Source: Deltaproteobacteria bacterium
Lineage (GTDB): Bacteria > Desulfobacterota > Anaeroferrophillalia > Anaeroferrophillales > Tharpellaceae
Assembly (NCBI GenBank): GCA_013153415.1
Contig: JAADEO010000076.1
Location: 1-12,502, forward strand
DNA length: 12,502 nt
Direction: 5' to 3'
In this document: piece after piece, positions 5,686 through 12,499 of the stretch
How positions within the stretch are numbered: the stretch's first letter is position 1
How the letters are laid out: each line of letters begins with the position of its first letter
Notes under the pieces: generated by a model
Database searches by the model: none
What the model saw: only the letters and a program-made list of their open reading frames with translations
What the model was told of the DNA's origin: nothing
Position numbers and translations under genes: made by a program

Positions 5686-7085
5686 GTGAGATCAACAAGG
5701 CGAACAAGCTGCCCCGGCATCCGATGCCGGAGCAGGATCCCAAAGTCAGAGCCCGCAATTTCGACGAGGTCCCTTTCGGCTATTCCGAGGAGACCGCCAT
5801 GGCCGAGGCCGGCCGCTGCCTGCGCTGCAAGAAGCCGAAGTGCGTCGAAGGCTGCCCCGTCAACGTCAAGATTCCGGAATTTGTCGGCCTGATCGCCGAC
5901 GGCGATTTCTTGGCCGCGGCCCACAAGCTCAAGGAAACCAACGCCCTGCCGGCGGTCTGCGGCCGGGTCTGCCCCCAGGAAAGCCAGTGCGAATCCCGCT
6001 GTGTTCTCGGCAAGAAGGGCGAGCCGGTGGCGATCGGCCGGCTCGAGCGTTTCGCCGCCGATTACGAACGGGCCCAGGCGAAGATGGAACTGCCCGCCAT
6101 CGCCCCGTCGACCGGCAGGAAGGTGGTTGTCATCGGGGCCGGTCCGGCCGGTTTGACGGTGGCCGGCGATCTCATCAAGCTCGGCCACCAGGTGACCATC
6201 TACGAAGCCCTGCACAAGTCGGGCGGGGTGCTGGTCTACGGGATTCCCGAGTTCCGCCTGCCCAAGGCGATCGTTCAGGCCGAGGTCGACTATCTCAAGG
6301 CCCTGGGCGTGGAGATCGTCGAGAGCTATGTCGTTGGCCAGATCGAGACTGTCGACGAGCTTCTCGAACGTTATGACGCCTGCTTCATCGGCACCGGGGC
6401 CGGGTTGCCGGTATTCATGGGGATTGAGGGCGAGAACCTCAATGGGGTCTATTCCGCCAATGAGTATCTGACCCGTTCCAACCTGATGAAAGCCTACCGT
6501 TTTCCCGAGTACGACACCCCGATTGTCAAAGGCAAAAGGGTGGCGACCTTCGGCGGCGGCAATGTGGCCATGGACGCTTCCCGTACTGCCCTCAGGCTCG
6601 GAGCCGAGAAGTCCTATATTGTCTACCGTCGTTCCGAGGCCGAGATGCCGGCCCGCAACGAGGAGATCCACCACGCCAAGGAAGAGGGGGTCGAACTCGT
6701 CCTGCTGGCCAGCCCGCTGCGCTTGCTCGGTAATGAGAAAGGCTGGTTGACCGGGGTCGAGTGCATCCGCATGGAACTCGGCGAGCCCGACGATTCGGGC
6801 CGGCGCCGGCCGGTACCGATTGAAGGTTCCGAGTTCGTACTCGAGATCGATACCGCGGTGGTGGCCATCGGCAACGGCCCCAATCCCCTGGTGCCGTCGA
6901 CGACTCCGGATCTGAAAACCAATCGTTGGGGCAATATCGACGCCAGCCTCGAGACCGGGGCCACCAGCATGACGGGAGTCTTCGCCGGCGGTGATATCGT
7001 TACCGGGGCGGCGACCGTGATCGAGGCCATGGGAGCCGGCAAGAAGGCGGCCGCAGCCATTCATCGGTATCTCGAAGAGAACTGA
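5682..7085 (+). CDS. nfnB: NfnB/SudA-type large subunit (GltD-like NADPH flavoprotein)
   Basis: The 467-residue protein belongs to the family of the glutamate synthase small subunit. In an NfnAB complex it carries the bifurcating FAD, two [4Fe-4S] clusters and the NADPH site, coupling NADPH oxidation to reduction of NAD+ and ferredoxin, or the reverse. The N-terminal ferredoxin-like part shows Cys46, Cys49, Cys54 and Cys58 and then Cys93, Cys97, Cys103 and Cys107. FAD binds at GAGPAG (152-157). The NADPH domain has GGGNVAMD (291-298) and YRR (315-317), and the closing flavin loop is FAGGDIVTGAATVIEAMGAG. No glutamate synthase large subunit is adjacent, and pairing with an NfnA-type gene argues for NfnB rather than GltD. 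It is coupled to nfnA by ATGA and followed by a strong terminator, so nfnAB is a two-gene operon. Confidence 0.93.
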   Translation: MSEINKANKLPRHPMPEQDPKVRARNFDEVPFGYSEETAMAEAGRCLRCKKPKCVEGCPVNVKIPEFVGLIADGDFLAAAHKLKETNALPAVCGRVCPQESQCESRCVLGKKGEPVAIGRLERFAADYERAQAKMELPAIAPSTGRKVVVIGAGPAGLTVAGDLIKLGHQVTIYEALHKSGGVLVYGIPEFRLPKAIVQAEVDYLKALGVEIVESYVVGQIETVDELLERYDACFIGTGAGLPVFMGIEGENLNGVYSANEYLTRSNLMKAYRFPEYDTPIVKGKRVATFGGGNVAMDASRTALRLGAEKSYIVYRRSEAEMPARNEEIHHAKEEGVELVLLASPLRLLGNEKGWLTGVECIRMELGEPDDSGRRRPVPIEGSEFVLEIDTAVVAIGNGPNPLVPSTTPDLKTNRWGNIDASLETGATSMTGVFAGGDIVTGAATVIEAMGAGKKAAAAIHRYLEEN

Positions 7086-7113
7086 TCATTACCGCATTAA
7101 TGGCAGGGTGATG

Positions 7114-7152
7114 AAAAAACCGGTGACCGACGAGGTCGGTCACCGGTTTTTT
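7114..7152 (+). terminator. Strong intrinsic terminator of nfnAB
   Basis: AAAAAACCGGTGACCGAC (7114-7131) pairs perfectly with 7135-7152 across the 3-base loop GAG, and the right arm ends in six T's. It lies 28 bases after the nfnB stop. Its arms would also work on the minus strand, but no minus-strand gene converges here. It separates the nfn and nuo transcription units. Confidence 0.93.
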
Positions 7153-7170
7153 GTTGTCTGGGGAAGTGTT

Positions 7171-7296
7171 ATGAAACTGGTGTGGCCTGTTTTATTTTTC
7201 CTTTTTATATGTATACTATATTCAGTATTTCAGTTGTTGAACAGAGCCTTTTCGGACCCCCATTCCGGCGGAATTGTTAAAACTTTCTCGATCTAA
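7171..7296 (+). CDS. Possible 41-residue one-helix membrane microprotein
   Basis: ATG at 7171 is preceded by GGGGAAG at a suitable distance. The frame reads MKLVWPVLFFLFICILYSVF, a clear single membrane helix after one lysine, then a polar tail LLNRAFSDPHSGGIVKTFSI to TAA at 7296. It lies between the nfnB terminator and the nuoA promoter candidate. A hydrophobic short frame can arise by chance in T-rich intergenic DNA, and I recognise no family. No separate promoter is evident, since the strong terminator sits just upstream. It is listed as a candidate only. Confidence 0.3.
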   Translation: MKLVWPVLFFLFICILYSVFQLLNRAFSDPHSGGIVKTFSI

Positions 7297-7314
7297 TGAG
7301 GGGCTAAAAAAATC

Positions 7315-7343
7315 TTGACTTTGGCTATTTTATGGACTATGTC
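7315..7343 (+). promoter_or_regulatory. Candidate promoter of the nuo operon
   Basis: TTGACT (7315-7320) and TATGTC (7338-7343) are spaced by 17 bases; the -35 box matches the consensus at five of six bases and the -10 box at three of six. It is the best sigma-70-like signal in the 181-base stretch between 7296 and nuoA. The ten bases CTTGACTTTG here are identical to those at 4703-4712 before nfnA. The remaining leader to 7477 contains a GCCGGCCGGC palindrome (7453-7462) just before the nuoA ribosome site and nothing else recognised. Confidence 0.45.
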
Positions 7344-7477
7344 TCAACCGCTTTTCGGCACCTGTTGTTTTAAAATGGCCTGCTGGGAGAAGCTGTAATC
7401 CGCTCTCATTAATCCTATCCTATCTATCGTGCAGATTGAACCGGCCAATCCCGCCGGCCGGCTCCAGGGGGGTTTTG

Positions 7478-7870
7478 ATGCCTGCTCCGCAAGTTATCGA
7501 TTTCGTCTATGTCATCGTGGTTCTGGCAGGTGGTATTATTGCCGGTTTCGCGCCTTTCGTCATCTCCGATATTTTCCGACCTCGTACCATCAATAGAAAG
7601 ACTCTGCTTACCTACGAATGCGGGATGGATCCCTATGGTTCCGCCTGGGATATCCGTTTCGGGGCGGCCTACTATCTCTATGCCCTGATCTTTCTCGCCT
7701 TCGATGTCGATATTCTCTATCTTTTCCCGGTTGCCGCCGCCTATGATAAAGTCTCCGGGCTGCAGGGGGTGCTGGAACTGGTGCTTTTCATTGGGATTCT
7801 GACCCTGGCGGTCGCATATGTGTGGGTTAAAGGAGTATTTACGTGGGCGATCAAGAGAGAGGAAATCTGA
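7478..7870 (+). CDS. nuoA: NADH-quinone oxidoreductase subunit A
   Basis: NuoA is a small membrane subunit of complex I next to the quinone chamber, with three transmembrane helices (about residues 8-30, 64-84 and 93-120 here). The 130-residue protein has the family signature: YECGMDPYGSAWDIRFGAAY (46-65) in the loop and FDVDILYLFP (75-84) in the second helix. The ATG at 7478 has AGGGGGG five bases upstream; an in-frame TTG at 7436 is not needed. The conserved FDxE pair of helix two is FDVD here, a conservative Glu-to-Asp change at residue 78, and the Trp that usually follows in PWA is Val. The end overlaps nuoB by 28 bases. First gene of the operon. Confidence 0.95.
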   Translation: MPAPQVIDFVYVIVVLAGGIIAGFAPFVISDIFRPRTINRKTLLTYECGMDPYGSAWDIRFGAAYYLYALIFLAFDVDILYLFPVAAAYDKVSGLQGVLELVLFIGILTLAVAYVWVKGVFTWAIKREEI

Positions 7871-8442
7871 AGGTTCACTCCTATGCGGCCGAGCTCAAAG
7901 CCCGGCTTGAACGGGGCGAACCGGGTGACCTTGTAGTTCGTGATCCGGGACCTCTGGTCAAAAGCAAGATAGCCGATGAGATCTTCAATATCTGCCGGGC
8001 CAACTCGCTCTGGCCGATGACTTTCGGACTGGCCTGTTGCGCCATCGAGATGATGAGTCTGGGAATGGCCCGATTCGACATCTCGCGTTTCGGTTCCGAG
8101 GTCTTCCGGCCTTCACCGCGCCAGTCGGACCTGATGATCGTGGCCGGTACCGTCAATAAGAAGATGGCTTCGGCGGTGATGACCCTCTACGACCAGATGC
8201 CCTCGCCCAAGTGGGTGATCGCCATGGGCAACTGCGCCATCTCCGGCGGTCCGTTCGCGGTCGGGGAGAACTACAACGTGGTCGAAGGGGTCGACAAGCT
8301 TATTCCGGTCGATGTCTATGTCCCCGGCTGCCCGCCCCGGCCCGAAGGGCTGCTTGAAGGTATCTTGAAACTTCAGGAGAAGATCACGGGGGTCCGTCAC
8401 CCGTTCCCACAGAGGAAGATTTCCGATGCACCCAGCTACTGA
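7843..8442 (+). CDS. nuoB: NADH-quinone oxidoreductase subunit B (cluster N2)
   Basis: NuoB holds the terminal [4Fe-4S] cluster N2 that passes electrons to quinone. The 199-residue protein has all four N2 ligands: tandem Cys65 and Cys66 (FGLACCAIEMM), Cys131 (GNCAISGG) and Cys163 (PGCPPRP). The regions ARFDISRFGSEVFRPSPRQS and VEGVDKLIPVDVYVPGC are typical of the family. The start is a GTG at 7843 inside the end of nuoA, supported by AAAGGAG seven bases upstream. The 3' end overlaps nuoC by 17 bases. Catalytic residues appear intact. Confidence 0.96.
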   Translation: MGDQERGNLKVHSYAAELKARLERGEPGDLVVRDPGPLVKSKIADEIFNICRANSLWPMTFGLACCAIEMMSLGMARFDISRFGSEVFRPSPRQSDLMIVAGTVNKKMASAVMTLYDQMPSPKWVIAMGNCAISGGPFAVGENYNVVEGVDKLIPVDVYVPGCPPRPEGLLEGILKLQEKITGVRHPFPQRKISDAPSY

Positions 8443-8959
8443 AAAACTTGTCAGCGATCTGCAGGCGTTGTCGATTGAGGCCAGAAGCTGTGATTTCGCC
8501 CAGCGAGGCTACCATCTCGAGATCGATCTCGAAGCCGGCCAGGTGCGTACCCTGGCCGAGTGCATGCTGAAAAACGATATGTACCTGGTCTTCGTTGGCG
8601 GTCTGCATGTCCAGCCGGCGACCGAGGTGATTTACCAGTTTGCCAGTTTCGAGCATCCCTGCCGGGTGGTGGCCCGGGCCGCGGTGGATGGCAACAATGC
8701 CGTTCCGACAATCTCCGATATTTTTCAGGGCGCCAACTGGCATGAGCGTGAAACCCGGGATTTTTTCGGCGTGATATTTACCGGCCATCCCTACCTCAAG
8801 CCCCTGATCCTGGCCGAGGAGGACGCCGATCTCAAACCGTTGCTCAAAAGCGATGCCGATCTCAAGGAGAGCGGGGCGGTGCGCTGGGCTCCGCCCGAGG
8901 AACCGGCCGCCGAAAAGAAGTCCCCTAATGCTGACGACAAGAAGACGGAAGAGGGATGA
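8426..8959 (+). CDS. nuoC: NADH-quinone oxidoreductase subunit C (30 kDa family)
   Basis: NuoC is a cofactor-free peripheral subunit of the Q module that packs against NuoD. The 177-residue protein carries the 30-kDa signature ANWHERETRDFFGVIFTGHP (103-122). The C-terminus from about residue 150 is rich in Lys, Glu and Pro, a low-complexity tail that is probably disordered. NuoC is separate from NuoD here, unlike the fused NuoCD of E. coli. The ATG at 8426 has GAGGAAG upstream within nuoB; the stop overlaps the nuoD start (ATGA). Confidence 0.94.
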   Translation: MHPATEKLVSDLQALSIEARSCDFAQRGYHLEIDLEAGQVRTLAECMLKNDMYLVFVGGLHVQPATEVIYQFASFEHPCRVVARAAVDGNNAVPTISDIFQGANWHERETRDFFGVIFTGHPYLKPLILAEEDADLKPLLKSDADLKESGAVRWAPPEEPAAEKKSPNADDKKTEEG

Positions 8960-10116
8960 TGGAAACAGCAACAGTTACCAATGGCGCTTCGATTGAGCTT
9001 GAGCCGGCTGTCGATATCCCGTCAAGCTGTAATCACTACTATCTCAATATGGGGCCGCAACACCCCAGTACCCACGGAGTTCTACGGGTTCTGCTGGAGA
9101 TGGACGGCGAATATGTGGTCGAGGCGCAGCCGGTTCTTGGTTACGGTCACCGGATGCATGAGAAGATGGCCGAGCACAAGACCTGGATGGCTTTCATGCC
9201 CAATACCGGTCGTATGGATTACGCTGCGGCTCTGCCCTACAACCACGGCTACGTCTCCCTCTTCGAGCGTCTCTGCGGCATCGAGGTCCCGGCCCGGGCC
9301 GAGTATATCCGGGTCATCACCTCCGAGCTCAACCGGATCGTCAGCCATCATCTCTGGCTCGGCGCCTTCCTTCTCGATCTCGGCGCCTTCACCCCGATCC
9401 TCTACACCTTCGACGACCGCGAACAGGTCCTGGACATTCTCGAGGATGTCACCGGTTCGCGGCTGACCTACTGCTACTATCGGGTTGGCGGGGTCTGCAA
9501 GGACATCGACGACAAGTTCGTCGAACGGACCCGGGCTTTCATCAAGCGCCAGCGCGAACGGTTCAAGGTTTACAATGAACTGGTCACCGGCAATATCATT
9601 TTCCTGAAGCGGGTCGAAGGGGTTGGTATCATAACTCCCGAGATGGCCCGCCGTTACGGGGTTACGGGGCCGGTTTTGCGCGGGTCGGGAATCGCTTACG
9701 ATATTCGCAAGGCCGAGCCCTATTCGGTTTACGACAAGTTCGATTTCGAGATTCCGGTGGGGAAAACCGGTGATTCCCTGGACCGCTATCTGGTGCGGCT
9801 CGAGGAGATGGAGCAGAGTCTGAGAATTATCGAGCAGGCCCTGGACCAGTTGCCGGAAGGCCCCTACCTGGGCAAGGTTCCCAAGAAGCTGAAACTGCCG
9901 ACCGGCGACAGCAGCTTCGCGGTCGAAGCGGCCCGCGGCGAGCTGACCTACTACCTGGTCAGTGGTGGTGGCGACATTCCCTATCGGCTCAAGATCCGGG
10001 TGCCTTCATACTCGAACCTGAGTGTTCTGCCTGAGCTGGGTAAAGGTCTCCTGATTGCCGACCTGGTGGCGGCAATGGGCAGTCTCGATCTGGTTATTCC
10101 CGAAATCGACCGTTGA
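8956..10116 (+). CDS. nuoD: NADH-quinone oxidoreductase subunit D (49 kDa, quinone site)
   Basis: NuoD forms the quinone-binding pocket with NuoB and NuoH. The 386-residue protein shows GPQHPSTHGVLR with His36 and His40, HRMHEKMAEHKT, GRMDY, DLGAFTP with Asp141 (equivalent to the conserved quinone-site Asp), and the family end VIPEIDR. The conserved Tyr that hydrogen-bonds the quinone headgroup (in the P-Y-x-x-R-x-D-Y stretch; bovine Tyr108) is Asn83 here (MPNTGRMDY). Two start ATGs are adjacent (8956 and 8959); GGAAGAGGG lies just upstream, so either may be used. nuoE, nuoF and nuoG do not follow, and nuoH comes after a 51-base gap. Confidence 0.96.
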   Translation: MMETATVTNGASIELEPAVDIPSSCNHYYLNMGPQHPSTHGVLRVLLEMDGEYVVEAQPVLGYGHRMHEKMAEHKTWMAFMPNTGRMDYAAALPYNHGYVSLFERLCGIEVPARAEYIRVITSELNRIVSHHLWLGAFLLDLGAFTPILYTFDDREQVLDILEDVTGSRLTYCYYRVGGVCKDIDDKFVERTRAFIKRQRERFKVYNELVTGNIIFLKRVEGVGIITPEMARRYGVTGPVLRGSGIAYDIRKAEPYSVYDKFDFEIPVGKTGDSLDRYLVRLEEMEQSLRIIEQALDQLPEGPYLGKVPKKLKLPTGDSSFAVEAARGELTYYLVSGGGDIPYRLKIRVPSYSNLSVLPELGKGLLIADLVAAMGSLDLVIPEIDR

Positions 10117-10167
10117 GGGTCGAAAAAATTAAGCCTGAAAATATAGTATATCTAAGGGAGTACGGAT
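10117..10167 (+). other. Short AT-rich gap at the place normally occupied by nuoEFG
   Basis: These 51 bases separate nuoD from nuoH, the largest gap inside the operon. They contain an A/T-rich stretch with TATAGTATAT, which resembles a -10 box, but no well-placed -35 box. The nuoH ribosome site AAGGGAG is at the end. No coding remnant of nuoE, nuoF or nuoG can be read in any frame. Confidence 0.6.
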
Positions 10168-11136
10168 ATGCCTCCTGAGTTGCTGCGCATGATCATCACG
10201 GCGGTGCTGGTGGTCGCTTTCGTTTTTCTCAATGCCATGATCCTGGGCTATATGGAACGTAAGGTTTCCGCCCACATCCAGCGCCGGCCGGGGCTCATGG
10301 AAGTGGGCCCGCACGGGGTTCTGCAGTTGATTGTCGATGGTCTCAAGCTGATCGGCAAACAACTCGTGGTACCCGAAGGCGCGAGCCCCTTTCTTTTCCG
10401 CCTGGCTCCGTTGCTCTCGTTCGTTCCCTGCGTGCTGCCTTTCGTCGTCATCCCCTTCAGCCGCAAGCTCCAGGCGGTGTCGATGGATGTCAGCCTGATC
10501 TACATCCTGGCGATGACCTCGATCAACGTCATCGCCATTCTGGTGGCGGGTTGGGCCTCCAATAACAAATACTCCCTGTTCGGTACTTTCCGTTCCGTGG
10601 CTCAGGCGGTTTCCTACGAGATCCCGATGCTGCTCTCCCTGCTGTCGGTCATTCTGATCACCAGCACCTTCAGTCTCAAGGGGATTATCGAGGCCCAGAA
10701 ATACTACTGGTTCATTCTCATCCAGCCGGTTGCTTTCATCATCTATTTCATCTCCGGCCTGGCCGAAACCAACCGGGCTCCGTTCGATATGCCGGAAGCC
10801 GAGAGCGAGCTGACCGCCGGTTTCCACACCGAGTACAGCGGCATGGGTTTCAGTTTCTTCTTCCTGGCCGAGTACGCCAACATGTTCACGGTCTGCTCGA
10901 TCGCCACGATTCTTTTCCTGGGCGGCTGGAAAGGCATTCCCCTGCCGCTCGGCGACTACACCGGCATCGTCTGGTTCCTGCTCAAAGTCTACGGTCTGCT
11001 GTTCGTCATGATCTGGGTGCGCTGGACTTATCCCCGGGTGCGTTTCGATCAGCTCATGACCTTCTGCTGGAAATACCTGATTCCCTTTTCTCTGGCCAAC
11101 CTTCTGATTACTGCGGTAGTGGTAAAGATCATATGA
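10168..11136 (+). CDS. nuoH: NADH-quinone oxidoreductase subunit H
   Basis: NuoH is the membrane subunit that joins the Q module to the pumping arm and lines the quinone tunnel. The 322-residue multi-helix protein has ERK (30-32), GWASNNKYSLFG (128-139) and the cytoplasmic loop signature ETNRAPFDMPEAESELTAGF (200-219) followed by HTEYSG. The first cytoplasmic loop reads VDGLKLIGKQLVVP (56-69), where most homologues have ADxxKLxxKE, so the Glu of the KE motif is Gln here. The ATG at 10168 has AAGGGAG about eight bases upstream. The stop overlaps nuoI by four bases (ATGA). Confidence 0.96.
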   Translation: MPPELLRMIITAVLVVAFVFLNAMILGYMERKVSAHIQRRPGLMEVGPHGVLQLIVDGLKLIGKQLVVPEGASPFLFRLAPLLSFVPCVLPFVVIPFSRKLQAVSMDVSLIYILAMTSINVIAILVAGWASNNKYSLFGTFRSVAQAVSYEIPMLLSLLSVILITSTFSLKGIIEAQKYYWFILIQPVAFIIYFISGLAETNRAPFDMPEAESELTAGFHTEYSGMGFSFFFLAEYANMFTVCSIATILFLGGWKGIPLPLGDYTGIVWFLLKVYGLLFVMIWVRWTYPRVRFDQLMTFCWKYLIPFSLANLLITAVVVKII

Positions 11137-11636
11137 ACGTAAGCACAGATATAAGAACCGAAGGCAAGGGCTATTTCGGCACGCTCTGGTACGGAGCCAA
11201 GAGCCTGCTGATCGGACTGAAAGTGACCCTCACCGCTCTTTTCAAGCCGATAGTCACCGTTCAGTATCCCCGCGAGGAGTGCGAGATCACTCCCAATTAC
11301 CGCGGGCATGTCGAACTGGTGTACAACCCCGAGACCGGGGGTTGCGACTGCATCGTCTGCGGTATGTGCGCCCGGGCCTGCCCCTCTGACTGCATTGTCG
11401 TCAAAGGGGAGAAGAAGGAAGGGGAGAAGAAGAAGAGCCTGACGCTTTTTTCTCTCGATTTTACCAAATGCAGTCTCTGCGGCAGTTGTGTCGAGACCTG
11501 TCCCAAGGGGGCGCTGGACTATTCGCAGGACTATAATATCGCGGGCTTTACGCGTGAAGAGTTTCATTACGATCTCATCGAGCGTCTCAAGCGCCGGCAT
11601 CAACAACCCCTGGCTGCGGCCGCCGGAGGCAACTGA
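11133..11636 (+). CDS. nuoI: NADH-quinone oxidoreductase subunit I (two [4Fe-4S] clusters)
   Basis: NuoI relays electrons through clusters N6a and N6b to NuoB. The 167-residue protein has CIVCGMCARACP (Cys73, 76, 79, 83) and CSLCGSCVETCP (Cys113, 116, 119, 123), the two 8Fe ferredoxin motifs. An N-terminal amphipathic region (about 15-40) docks to the membrane arm in known complexes. Between the motifs lies a strongly basic loop, KGEKKEGEKKK (91-101). In a complex without NuoEFG this subunit would be exposed and could receive electrons from the outside donor; that is inference. Translation is coupled to nuoH (4-base overlap), and nuoJ begins on the last base of the stop codon. Confidence 0.95.
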   Translation: MNVSTDIRTEGKGYFGTLWYGAKSLLIGLKVTLTALFKPIVTVQYPREECEITPNYRGHVELVYNPETGGCDCIVCGMCARACPSDCIVVKGEKKEGEKKKSLTLFSLDFTKCSLCGSCVETCPKGALDYSQDYNIAGFTREEFHYDLIERLKRRHQQPLAAAAGGN

Positions 11637-12163
11637 TGGCTTACGGAACCTTAATCGAGATTTTCTTCTATTTCTTCATCATTATGATCCTTTTCGGGTC
11701 CTGGCTGGCGGTGACCTCCCAGATCCTGATGAAAGCGGTGATGGGACTGGCGATGGCCATGTTCGGAGTGGCCGGGCTCTATCTCTATCTCAACAGTCCT
11801 TTCCTGGCCCTGATGCAGATCCTGATCTATGTCGGGGCGGTCTGTATCATGATCGTTTTCGGGATCATGGTCGGATATACCCCGAAAGAGCTGGCCGCCT
11901 ACGCCATTGAGCCGAAAAATACGCTCCTCTCCCTGGCGGCTTCGCTGTTGACTCTGGGGGTTATCTATCTCGGGCTGTCCAAGGCTCAGTGGCAACCGTC
12001 TCCGGGAGCGGGCAGCGGTGATTTCGGTATCACCAACCTGGGACTTAACCTGATGAACCGTTATGGTCTGGCCTTTGAACTGATTTCGGTGGTTCTCCTG
12101 ATCGCCATCATCGGGGCGGTGGCCATAACCTGGAACGGAAAACGCAGGGGGCTGAGCAAGTGA
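11636..12163 (+). CDS. nuoJ: NADH-quinone oxidoreductase subunit J
   Basis: NuoJ is a five-helix subunit of the membrane arm; its third helix changes shape during turnover in studied complexes. The 175-residue protein has the third-helix signature LIYVGAVCIMIVFGIMV (about 63-79), with further helices near 7-27, 31-50, 94-113 and 141-165. A Gly/Ser/Pro-rich loop separates helices four and five. The ATG at 11636 has GGAGG upstream inside nuoI and overlaps its TGA by one base. The end overlaps nuoK by four bases. Confidence 0.95.
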   Translation: MAYGTLIEIFFYFFIIMILFGSWLAVTSQILMKAVMGLAMAMFGVAGLYLYLNSPFLALMQILIYVGAVCIMIVFGIMVGYTPKELAAYAIEPKNTLLSLAASLLTLGVIYLGLSKAQWQPSPGAGSGDFGITNLGLNLMNRYGLAFELISVVLLIAIIGAVAITWNGKRRGLSK

Positions 12164-12474
12164 TTAGTCTTAATCTTTATTCCTACCTGGCGGTGGCCGG
12201 GGCCTTGCTGTGCCTGGGGCTCTACGGCCTGATGCAGCATCGCAGCCTGATCGGGATGCTGATTTCGATCGAGTTGATTCTCAACGGGGCCGGACTCAAT
12301 TTCATGGCCTTCAACCGTTTCCTGGCTCCCGACCCGACCGTCGGTCAGATCTTCGCCCTGTTCATCATGGGACTGGCCGCGGCTGAAGCCGCGATTGCCG
12401 TCAGTCTGATTTTCGCGGTTTACCGGAAATATAAAACATCCGATCCCGAGCGGATCAATGATCTGCGCGGATAG
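12160..12474 (+). CDS. nuoK: NADH-quinone oxidoreductase subunit K
   Basis: NuoK is a three-helix antiporter-like subunit (MrpC relative) in the pumping arm. The 104-residue protein keeps both buried proton-path glutamates, Glu38 (ISIELILNGAGLN) and Glu76 (LAAAEAAIAVSLIF). The start is a GTG at 12160 overlapping the nuoJ TGA (GTGA), with a G-rich stretch (AGGGGG) about ten bases upstream; no ATG is available near it. The protein has the usual family length. It is followed after 25 bases by the probable start of the next operon gene. Confidence 0.95.
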   Translation: MISLNLYSYLAVAGALLCLGLYGLMQHRSLIGMLISIELILNGAGLNFMAFNRFLAPDPTVGQIFALFIMGLAAAEAAIAVSLIFAVYRKYKTSDPERINDLRG

Positions 12475-12499
12475 TGGAGGATAGAGGTAGATAACAGAT

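Noticed and set aside
5634..7064. Very long open frame on the minus strand (476 codons) opposite nfnB
   Set aside because: It mirrors the GC-rich codon pattern of nfnB, its product is a His/Gly/Asp-rich string with no family motifs, and the plus strand encodes a fully conserved enzyme.
7441..7462. GCCGGCCGGC palindrome and CCGGC/GCCGG hairpin before the nuoA ribosome site as a regulatory switch
   Set aside because: Short and GC-rich in a GC-rich genome; no alternative pairing with the ribosome site is evident.
7436..7477. TTG start at 7436 for nuoA
   Set aside because: ATG 7478 has a strong AGGGGGG ribosome site and gives the standard NuoA length.
10117..10167. Degraded remnant of nuoE, nuoF or nuoG
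   Set aside because: Only 51 bases with no readable motif; nothing supports a recent deletion rather than an ancestral lack.
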